A stretch of DNA of 64,000 bases from contig JBAMJV010007494.1 of the NCBI GenBank assembly GCA_037951105.1, positions 26,725 to 90,724 of the forward strand. The letters are read 5' to 3'. The translations under genes and the position numbers were made by a program. This document shows, in pieces, positions 55,665-64,000 of the stretch. The first letter of the stretch is position 1, and each line of letters opens with the position of its first letter. The notes beneath the pieces were generated by a model. That model had not been told where the DNA came from and did not search any database. It worked only from the letters and a program-made list of their open reading frames with translations. Source of the stretch: Echinarachnius parma (lineage: Eukaryota; Echinodermata; Echinoidea; Clypeasteroida; Echinarachniidae).

Positions 55665-58135
55665 GTAACATGTTTATGCCCGGTTTCGTTATTTTTCTAC
55701 TCTGCCCAACATATGTATCCATGCCAATACCTAAAATGCCATGTTCTCATAATTTGATATCAACCCAGGTCTTTGAATGAGTAATCCAAATAACATGATT
55801 TGTTTTGGTACATTTTATTATATTGTTTGCGTAAGACTCAACCAAGATTTTCCAGACCGAGTATTCGGTGGTGACATGACATACTTGGTCTACTTAATTT
55901 TCGTTAGTTGTGCATCAATTTTTCGCCCTCTGGTGCATACACTTTGTGTCATTTTTCCCCCAACTCGGAGTACTCGGAGTAGTACAACTTCCGCAGTATT
56001 GTAGATAGAGTAATTAAAAAAACATAGCGAGTTTACGTCTGGGACAGCTTTTATCGCCACCATCCGAGAGAAACATCCTTGGTTCGAACCCAGGCCGATT
56101 AGTGCGAGGATCAGAGCTCTGACCACTAAACCACGAGGGTGTTACGCAAAGTAATATTGTGTCATTATGGGAAATTTTTATAGTGGCATTATAAAAACAT
56201 TTTGGCCAACATTTCCCAATTAAGCCACCCTTAGAATTTGTCATAATGATAAAATATTTATTTGTGAAACACCCTCCAGAAAACCTCTTCTTGAATAATA
56301 AGAAATGGGTGCGCGTGTCTCATCAAATGCGGACAGCAGTGGTCGTGGTGGCGCAGTGTGAAAGGCCAGATTTGGGGGCATGGAAATTATTTGGGCATTC
56401 TTTATGTACATATATTCCTTTTTTTTTCCAAAGATGTCCTCATGTTTGTTTGAAGTTCTTGTTCAATTATTGGGGAACATGTGACCCCCCCCCCCCCCCC
56501 CCCGGAGCTACGCCACTGGCGAACAGTCAAGTTGATGTTTCCTCTTCTTCTATTTTTAGAAAGAAGCACAGGAACAGCCATATGAAGCAGTGCTTCGCAA
56601 ATGTCAGGCTATCGGTTCAGCAGTCATCGGAGCATTGACCAGTCTGTACACCACCAGAATGCACCTCTTGTTGTCCGGCGATATTGAGACCAACCCAGGC
56701 CCGAAGATTACCGCTACAGACAGGTATAATTATGACTTTTTATCCAGTATGATATTTTACCCGCACTCATTGTTTGTATTACGGTATATTTGGGTAAATG
56801 TAGTTTGTGACACAAAATACAAAGAGGTTAGGTACATCCGGGCATTTTCGTGGTAACTCGGCGTTACATTTAGCGGTATACGCTGACTACTTCATTGCAC
56901 TATAACTACATGCTTTTATGAAGCTGTAGGCTGATTTTGTTACAAGGATGTAGTAGGTGTGCATTTTACTAGACAACAGAATATAAAATAACAGAGATTT
57001 TTGTAGGTAAATGTAGGGAAGAGTCATAAGTCGGTAACTCGCGTTACGAAAAAGGGACATGGCAAAATTTAGTACACCTAGATAGTGGAAATCACCATCT
57101 AAAAGGTAATCCTGGTCAAATATTGCATGTGCTAATATGACATTTGTAAGTGTTTCATGATTTAATATTAAAAAGGTTTCAACCTTATTTGGGAATAAAT
57201 AACTGGATGCGAAAATATCGTTAACTCGCGTTATATTTTGTCTAGAGGTTTTGTTTCATTAAAAAAAGACGGAAATTTCCATCTGAAAGATGATTTTTAT
57301 AGATTCGAACAAAGCTATTTAATTTTTTTTTTAATGCCCATAAAGCTAGACCAATTTACTTTCTGATTAACACGTTACCGTTACTTTTCATATAACGCCT
57401 TTAGTATACAATATAATATTTGATATTTTAGGTTTTCCGTAAGTATGAGTAATTCAAATCGTTTATAGCAATTGGAACAATCGAATATAAACGCTATGAC
57501 ATTGCGAAATATAGATCTCTTTACATATGAACGAGTGATTTTTTTATTGTGGGATTGTTTTGACCTATAATGGAGCAAAAGCCCACGCTCAAAGTATAGT
57601 GGAAACCATGGACAGATCAATATTGGATTTAGGTAAGTAACTATTTAGAGTGGTTCCAATACAGGTTGGATTAGATTGCGACTCTAAACGAAGTGATCCC
57701 CTGATATGATTCCAAGTTAACAAGGGATGGATCAACTATTCCATAGACATGATATGGAGAAAGCATGCATTCCATTAAAATAAATAAACATTTAACAGAG
57801 TGCACGATACGTATATAGCACAAACAAGCACATTGGTATTAGTTATCACATTTCTCAATTATTTCCCCCTCATTTATTCGATAGTCCGCTGCCCGCAAAC
57901 TACATTGCGAATCTCACACAGTCGATCGACCCGATTTTCGCACCAACCATAGGAATACAGCTGGGCTTCAGTGACGCAGATCTTCAAGATATCCTTTACG
58001 AATACAGCGAAAAAACACTTCGACGTCTTATTGCTGAGTGGATAGCCAAGCAAGACTCGAAAACTGATGTACGCGCTGTACTTGCGGAAAGACTTAGGAG
58101 TGTTGGCGTGAATGTCCAAGCTGGCCAATTAAACG
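55146..58135 (+). CDS. Gene D: 2A peptide plus death-domain protein (5' part)
   Basis: Three exons joined in frame: 55146-55664 (173 codons, phase 0), 56560-56723 (phase 2) and 57885-58135 (phase 1 out). Residues 1-173 are basic and Ser/Asn-rich after an N-terminal AWRVRIGRF motif. Residues about 207-221 end in GDIETNPGP, the D-(V/I)-E-x-N-P-G-P consensus of 2A ribosome-skipping peptides, preceded by the hydrophobic LLLS typical of them. Residues about 229-311 have the spacing of a death domain (LGFSDADLQDI, LIAEWIAK, VRAVLAERLRSVG). 2A action would release the N-terminal 220 residues from a product beginning with Pro and carrying the death domain. In sea urchin, 2A sequences occur at the front of NLR-type genes (established knowledge); NACHT or LRR exons would lie beyond 64000 (inference). 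An alternative in-frame ATG exists at 55089. Confidence 0.68.
55665..56559. other. Gene D intron 1
   Basis: Holds a tRNA-like SINE head (56075-56142) and a C-run followed by GAGCTACGCCACTGGCG (one end of an F6-type foldback) at about 56485-56522. Confidence 0.5.
56075..56142 (-). repeat. tRNA-derived SINE head
   Basis: On the minus strand CGTGGTTTAGTGGTCAGAGC resembles a pol III A box, and GGGTTCGAACC a B box. The cloverleaf is degenerate. Direction is opposite to gene D. Confidence 0.55.
56560..56723 (+). CDS. Gene D exon 2: 2A peptide exon
   Basis: Acceptor tatttttag, donor ACAG|gtataa. Starts KEAQEQPYEAVLRKCQAIG, then the 2A motif with the skip site between Gly (56698-56700) and Pro (56701-56703). 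Confidence 0.8.
56724..57884. other. Gene D intron 2, no recognised content
   Basis: AT-rich unique sequence. GTTAACTCGCGTTA-like words recur at about 56860, 57030, 57215 (CTCGCGTTA) without clear repeat structure. Confidence 0.4.
57885..58135 (+). CDS. Gene D exon 3: death-domain-like exon
   Basis: Acceptor attcgatag after a pyrimidine tract, donor AACG|gtaaat. About 80 residues with Trp and Leu spacing of the death-fold superfamily; reading frame follows from exon 2. Confidence 0.78.
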
Positions 58136-58162
58136 GTAAATTGCAAACTTGTGTTTCATGCA

Positions 58163-58553
58163 CATTAAAGGGCTCTAGTAACTTTGTTGACCTGTGCAAA
58201 AAGTGATGAGTAGTTGATACAATGTATATTGTTATTACCTGATATATCCACTGGGTGTTGTGTGAATATTTCAAGTTAAATGTACGTTATATGACTGAGT
58301 AATGAGCAAAAATGCGAAGTAATATTCACTATCTCAGTGCAGTCACTTTGTACACGGTTTTGACGATCCAGTTTATAATTTAACATCTGAACAATTCGAT
58401 CGTAAAAATCTTTTTAAACGAAAGGGCAATTTGAATAACTGAAACCTGTCCCATGTTTTTATTGTTAATACGAATACAACAAGCTATGAGGGAACCACCA
58501 TAATTGTAAATGGATTTTGAGGATTTTGACAATGTGCCTAAGTCCCTTTAAGT
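58163..58553. repeat. F7 repeat, full-length
   Basis: TTAAAGGGCTCTAGTAACTT at the left and GTGCCTAAGTCCCTTTAA at the right, inverted. Confidence 0.7.
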
Positions 58554-58659
58554 ACTTCCAACATGACCAACCTTGATATTTGTATTAATCATTTGAAAAA
58601 CTATTAGGCAAATTCAATTGTTATGATGATCCCGTAACCAGATTTTGAGATATACTACA

Positions 58660-59340
58660 GAACTTATGTGTTAGTTTGGCATATATAACAAGCCATAACC
58701 TCGACGTTTGACCCCATGACCCAAATATCGAATTAGTCTATTGGCTCCAAAAGATACAAATTGGTACTAAGTTTAAAGGTTATATGTCAATTGGATCTCA
58801 AACTATCGCAATTCCAAGCAATTTGTTTTAATACTGAGTCCTGTAACCTTGACCTTTGACCTAATGACTCCAAAATTAAATGGCTACATTAGCTCCCTAA
58901 GAAACATTCAGGTACCAAGTTTGATTGAATCCTGATATTCAGTTCTTGAGTTTGTACAATTACAAGCTATCTTTTAATATATAGTGACTCATGTGACCTT
59001 GACCTTTGACCTCAAGACCCCAGCATTATATGGCTACATTGGCTCCCCAAGATAGATTCATGTACCAAGTTAAATTTAAATCTGTCATTTAGTTCCATAT
59101 ATTTTGGCATAACGAGCTATTTTTTCATATATATATTGAGTCCTGTGACCTTGACCTTTGACCCCATGACCCCACCAAATCCAATCAGATCATTGTCACC
59201 CCAATATGTACACTCATACCAAGTTTGAAATTGATTCATCAACCAATTCTTGAGATATTGAGATAACGAAAACGGGACGGACCGACGGACGAACAACCCA
59301 CAAACATAATGCCTCCGGCCACTTCGTGTCGTCGGCAGAG
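58660..59340. repeat. ~148 bp tandem array with TGACCTTTGACC, plus GACGGACGGAC tail
   Basis: Four diverged units, each with TGACC(T)TTGACC near 58705, 58853, 59000 and 59150, followed by ATGGCTACATT(A/G)GCTCC and ACCAAGTTTGA. The array ends with GACGGACCGACGGACGAAC and ATAATGCCTCCGGCCACTTC, a type of terminus common in marine invertebrate repeats (from general memory). Confidence 0.75.
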
Positions 59341-59519
59341 GCATACAAACACTAGTTGTTGCCCTTAAAATAAAAAAATTAAAAATACAAAAATAAAATT
59401 CATCTGCTTTCGAGTAATTTCCGTTTGTATAACATTCATTTCCCATGGCATGAAATTATAATGTAAGTGTTTATTACTGATCAAGCTCTCTCTTATTTCT
59501 GATGACTTCATCAGGTAAA

Positions 59520-60010
59520 CGCTTACAAAGCTTGAAGAGTAAAACTAACCGTTTCTTGAATTCATGTGTGCCATTTTCAGTTAGGGCATACAATGCCTCT
59601 TGAGCCCTCCACGCACGAGGCCGGCTCGGCCTGGTTCGGCTGGTTTTCAGTCGGACTGCCGCCTGTCGGTATTGCTCAATCGAGACCGATTCAACATGTT
59701 GAGTCGGCTTCGAGTGATCTCAGACTGGCTCTATATCGGCAAAGCTGTACCGGCTGTAAACCGGTCGGACCGGGCCGGGTTGGTTCTGTGTTGGGAGGGC
59801 TTAGGAACCCATGAACCCATTAATTAATGATCAATGATCAATACATGTACCTCCATGTTGTTTCTCTATATTTCAATTTTCCGTTTCATTTTTTCTTTTC
59901 TATTTCTTCTCTCTACCTTTCTATCTCTCTGTCCCTTTTCTTTCTTTTTTCTCTCTTGGTATTGCATTAATGTCTTCTCTTTGTATTTGTAAATTTGGTA
60001 ATATCTGTTT
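59520..60010. repeat. Composite repeat with GC-rich insert and pyrimidine tail
   Basis: CCATTTTCAGTTAGGGCATA and AACCCATGAACCCATTAATT resemble 61600-61650 (CACTCTCAGTTAGGACATTA, GAACCCATGAATTGATC), followed in both by a C/T-rich tail. Only this copy has the GC-rich insert 59590-59815 full of CGGCT and ACCGA words. Confidence 0.55.
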
Positions 60011-60149
60011 TTTTGTTGTTGATTAATTACGTAAATTAACATGCATGGGGCTGCTGAACCAAACTACAGAACAATCAGTAAAAATTTGTATTAAAAGTTG
60101 TTTTTAATTTGATATTTTTTGCGCAACTCTCAGGACACAATGAATCAAT

Positions 60150-60250
60150 ACCTTCGATGTCTTTTTCCCTCTGTTTTTCTTTCTGTCTTTCTGTCTTCTT
60201 TCTTTCTTTCTGCCTCTATTCCTTCCTTTCTTTCTTTATTTATTTCTATC
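60150..60250. repeat. Pyrimidine-rich (TTTC) tract
   Basis: TTTCTTTCTGTC-type simple sequence; similar tracts at 61375-61480 and 61665-61795. Confidence 0.75.
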
Positions 60251-60306
60251 TGCTTTTGGTCTTTGACATTCTGAATGGGAATTTTATTTATAGAATTATA
60301 AAATAA

Positions 60307-61324
60307 ATATATACTCCGCAAAAAAAGAAACTGGACACTTGTATAAGGTGAAATGTTTCATATTAATATACGATAAAGTGTACATTATCATATATCAAAT
60401 TAAAGGGAATTTAATAGTCCTCCACATGCAGGGTATAAATCAAAGGTGTAATCGTTCATGCATGAAATGCCATGGTCAAATAACAATAGCAAGGTCTGTT
60501 TTCAAAAATAGCAAAAACAATGGAGGACCACACCATTCGACAGAAATGATCAGGATGATAGTAAGCGTTTCACTTAAAACAAGATGTGCGGGGCAAGTAA
60601 ATTATGTCATTTTTTAACTTTATTGTTATGAACAAACTCTGAAAATACAAGTTTGTCAATAAAACAGGGCCAGGTTATGAGAGCATCATCGTACTGGTCT
60701 GTATTCGAGGCATGGAGCTTGTCTGTTTCATGTGTCCCCTACAATTTTAACAATAGTTACATAGAGAAATGTCATGTTAAAGACTGCCCAACTGTTTGAC
60801 CAAGGGTAATATCAGGTTTTGAAGGTATTTGGACTACGGTATAATTCTTGAGAATAATTTATACCAGTTTTCATTCTGAAATAAGAGCACAAACTGTGGT
60901 TTTGAATAATAAACCTTTGCCATGGAATTCCCCATTTTGTTACTTTTGGATGGAAATAAATCCTATAACGTTCACAATGTGTCTTTATTTATAGTATACT
61001 TTTTATTGAGATGAAGATAGAAAAGGTCACATTTGTAATGAAAAATATGCCATGTCATGAATATAACGTTTTAGATTATGCTTATCAACATTTATATGGT
61101 TGAGTGGATGTTCCATTTTTTTTTTTTTTTTAAAACAGACCTTGCTGTGGTTAATTGACCGTGACAAGTTATGCATAAATAATTTCATCTGGATTTCATG
61201 CCAGTATTGAAGAGGGTCATTCTATCTTTAATTTGATATACAATATCATATATTTTATCGTAAATTAATATAAAATATTTGGTCTTATACAAGTGTCCAG
61301 TTTCTCTTTTTGCGGAGTATATAT
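60307..61324. repeat. F2 repeat, full-length
   Basis: TATACTCCGCAAAAAAAGAA to TTCTCTTTTTGCGGAGTATA; the best-matched ends of the four F2 copies. Confidence 0.9.
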
Positions 61325-61374
61325 TCAACAAATTAATAGTACAGTATTTTATGCTGGTTTACAATGATGTATTT

Positions 61375-61795
61375 CTGTATTCTTCCTTTCTTTATTTCTT
61401 CCTTCTTTTTCTTTCTGTATGTCTTTCATTCTATGTTTCTCTCTCATCTTTCTCTCTTTCATCTTTCTCTTGCTCTGTATTATGGAATATTTTAGTGTAA
61501 TTATGTCACATTATTTGCATATATCTGGCTTATGCCCAGCTTTGGTATGATTCAGTAAAATTAAACATTTCTTGAACTTAACTTACTTATTTATAATTAT
61601 GCCACTCTCAGTTAGGACATTATGAACCCATGAATTGATCAATAACTCAATGTTATTCCATTTCCCATTCTCTTCTTCTTTTTGTTATTATATTTTGTTT
61701 GTCTTTCTTTCTTCCTTCCTTACTTCTTCCTTCTTCTCCTTTTCCTGTATATTCATTCGTTCTACTTTTCTTTCTTTATTTCTTTCTCTCTCAAA
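61375..61795. repeat. Pyrimidine-rich tracts and partial composite repeat
   Basis: Two C/T-rich blocks (61375-61480, 61665-61795) around a copy of the 59520-type repeat. Confidence 0.6.
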
Positions 61796-62120
61796 TGAAT
61801 GTACTTTTCAACTTGTTTGCAATATTATTATTGATACAATAATGCATACGTTTGGGACTGGTGCCCATTATAAGTAAGTTTCATTTTATGGGCAGGTCCA
61901 AGCTAATGTCCCCCTTGATGGTGAAAATTCATCTTCATTTTAGCATTACAAATTTGTTATTATTTCATAGCTGTAAGTCTGAAGCTTAGATTTTTAATAT
62001 AGAAATTTGCACAATCTGCATTTTTATTGAGTAGCGGGCATCTAATTTACATATTTCAGTGACGTGTGACGTACGGGACATTGTATTTCTAGTTGTATTA
62101 TTTATTTAATCGATCAAGCT

Positions 62121-63414
62121 TTAAAGGGGTAGTTTAGTTTTGGTAGAGAGGGCGCTGCACGAAATATTTTTTTGTGATATAATGAAAAACTGACTGAGTG
62201 TAAAATTTGAAAGAGCATAAAATATTGTATTGCGAATAAACTTGATTATTTCCCTTCTATAAATATTCATGAGTATGCTAGAAACCTGATTGGTCAATTG
62301 GGGCTCTCACAATAAAAAAAATAATTTTCACTATCAATCAGAAAATCGGAGAATAGTTTTCACTATTTTTTCGCATAGCATTATTGCTCATAGAGATGTG
62401 TGTTATAAGCTTCTCTGCGACGCGGATAATATTTTTTACTATTTTTGCCCATTGCATGAAAATTACGTCATAGACGCCGGGTGATCATATTGATCATAGA
62501 GATGCGTGTTAGAAGATTCTCTGCGAGCGGAGGTCTTCTTTTAGCTTGCGAAAGATACTCGACGAGATTTCCCAAACAGTAATTTAAAAAGAAATACAGA
62601 ACATTTTCACCCGTGAATATCAATAAGTTCCAAAGAATATTCTAGAGATGCATTTCATGTATAACATGGCGGTATTCGAAGGGATGTAAAACAAATATAC
62701 CAAGCTTTTAGTTCAAAAGTATAGTAAGCAAATAACCATCGACTGGGAGGGTGATGGCAAAACTATACGTGCCGAGCACTGGATCTGCGAAGGTACTGTC
62801 ATGCCGAGGCGTAGCTGAGGCATGATAGTTACCTTCGCAGATCACCGAGGCAACGTATAGTTTTTGCATCCATCACCCGAGTAAGGAGATTTGGTTATTC
62901 GCACCTCGGAAAAAATAGTAACTATGCCAGTCCCTCCTCAGATATAATTTCCCACTATATTTTCTCACAGCTTGGTATATTTGTATATTTGATCAAAATC
63001 GGTTCAGAAACGGCTGAAATATCAATAAATATATCTGATCGTAATAAATCTGGGGCCAAGATATAGTCGATGATTTTGGAACAAATAAAAAAAAATGCTT
63101 ACACTTTTTTTTCCAAAATGTTTAAAAGAGGTTTGAAAATAGTTGTTGATGATCTCTCTTTGTTATCACTATTTCAACAAAACATCACATGCAGAATTTT
63201 GTATGAAAAATGGTTGAAACTAATGCCTTATTATAGAGCGCCCTCTTGTGTTTTAATGGCTCTTTTTGTAATGATAACAGGCTTTTTACTTATTCGTTTG
63301 TAATTTACTATACATTTCGAGCATGGTGGAGTTATAACCATTATTTTGTAGTGTTATTATGCAGGTTGTGGTTACTAAAGCTCAGCCTTACCAAAACTGT
63401 ACTACCCCTTTAAT
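62121..63414. repeat. F1 repeat, inverted, interrupted
   Basis: Left TTTAAAGGGGTAGTTTAGTT to about 62250, and right part from about 62985 (TTTGATCAAAATCGGTTCAG) to CCAAAACTGTACTACCCCTT at 63412. Confidence 0.8.
62250..62985. mobile_element. Insertion with internal hairpin inside F1
   Basis: Replaces the F1 interior. Contains the hairpin AAACTATACGTGCCGAGC ... GAGGCAACGTATAGTTT (62758-62870) and two direct copies of ATAGAGATG(T/C)GTGTTA (62390, 62498). End repeats were not resolved. Confidence 0.55.
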
Positions 63415-64000
63415 TTCATATATGGAGACTAGTCAAACTAATTACTAACAACCAAATTTTGTTAAGTGTCGAAATGAATTAATTATGCTAATTAGGGCGT
63501 GTCAAAACTGCCATGTTTCGTACGTCATAAAAATTTACACTTTTTTTTTTAATATTTCGTTATGAACCACTTTATTTTTTCTTTTATATTCTGTAAAGTT
63601 CTAATTTATCATGCTCCTAACTGGCTAGCTAAGTTTTATACAAACATCATTTTTCTTTTTAATTTTATTAGCTAATTAACACATGTGACGTACGGGACAA
63701 AAGTGTGACGTACGGGACATTTTCAGTGTTAAAGCAATGGCAAGCCAGGTAAAAATAATTTCTTTGTGTTTAACCACTGATTATCATAAGAATACTTGCT
63801 TAGATACTCTCCAAAATGTCAGAATAAATAGGTCTTACCCTTAGGAGTTACCTCTAAAAAGAATTACATATTTTCCATGTCATATAGTTACATATTGATG
63901 AAATTGTGTCTGGAGGGGGAAATTTGAAATACCTTATAATTACCTTTAAATAATTATCTAAAATACTAGACAATCAATTTGAGTAAGGATATTGCATGTA
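63415..64000. other. Presumed gene D intron, with GTGACGTACGGGACA repeats
   Basis: Two copies of GTGACGTACGGGACA at 63685-63699 and 63705-63719; a third at 62066-62080. No exon recognised. Confidence 0.5.

Noticed and set aside
57874..58274. Minus-strand frames of 84 and 92 codons
   Set aside because: Antisense shadows of the death-domain exon on the plus strand.
58660..59340. Regularly spaced repeats considered as a CRISPR-like array
   Set aside because: Units are diverged along their whole length, without identical repeats and unique spacers, in an animal intron.

Overview
The window is animal nuclear DNA. Genes are split into short exons by introns of 0.07 to 5.6 kb, the DNA is AT-rich, and non-coding repeat families fill most of the space. 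The protein repertoire (Ig plus sushi receptors, Ig receptors with tyrosine tails, and a 2A peptide next to a death domain) and the repeat style (foldbacks with poly-G loops, TGACCTTTGACC tandem repeats) suggest a marine invertebrate deuterostome, most likely an echinoderm. That assignment is inference; no sequence here proves the species.

Four split genes can be rebuilt from splice sites, reading phase and domain content. Gene C (3174 down to 825, minus, runs off the left edge) encodes a signal peptide and two Ig domains. Gene A (5697-19184, plus) is head-to-head with gene C and is complete: 12 coding exons, 578 residues, signal peptide, V-like Ig, two sushi (CCP) domains, one membrane helix, and a cytoplasmic tail of about 300 residues that I do not recognise. 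The tail contains an almost identical 22-residue exon twice in tandem. Gene B (44092 down to 25565, minus) is tail-to-tail with gene A and complete: 10 exons, 657 residues, signal peptide, four Ig domains, one membrane helix and a tail with SDYEEI and YEDV tyrosine motifs. Gene C is a paralogue of gene B. Together A, B and C look like a small cluster of cell-surface recognition receptors. Gene D (55146-58135 and beyond, plus) has an exon with a textbook 2A sequence (DIETNPGP) followed by an exon with a death-domain-like fold, and probably continues past the right edge. This arrangement recalls 2A-bearing NLR-type immune genes described in sea urchin. An orphan Ig-like half exon (50230-50388, minus) hints at another receptor gene or relic.

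Between and inside these genes lie at least nine repeat families, several in 3 to 9 copies. F1 is a ~0.5 kb element ending in GGGATAGTTGAGTTTTGG. F2 is a ~1 kb element with ends CTCCGCAAAAAAAGAAACTGG. F3 is a ~110 bp foldback ATGGGCGTNGAT with a poly-G/C loop. F4 is ~0.43 kb, starting TTAAAGGGGACCACC. F5 is ~0.7 kb, starting CAGGCCGGG. F6 is a short poly-G foldback with ends AGTGGCGTA. F7 is ~0.3-0.4 kb with ends AAGGGATCTAGTAACNTTGT. F8 carries the palindrome GTATCCGAATTCGGATAC. F9 is ~0.4 kb. There are also several large hairpins (19257-19921, 26496-28247, 30405-31360, 36503-37200, 52905-54466), a decayed non-LTR reverse transcriptase (31949-33225), two tRNA-like sequences, and a DR1-like tandem repeat (58660-59210). 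Repeats are nested in one another (for example 13412-14503 inside F1, and 36503-37200 inside F7), which gives a relative order of insertion.
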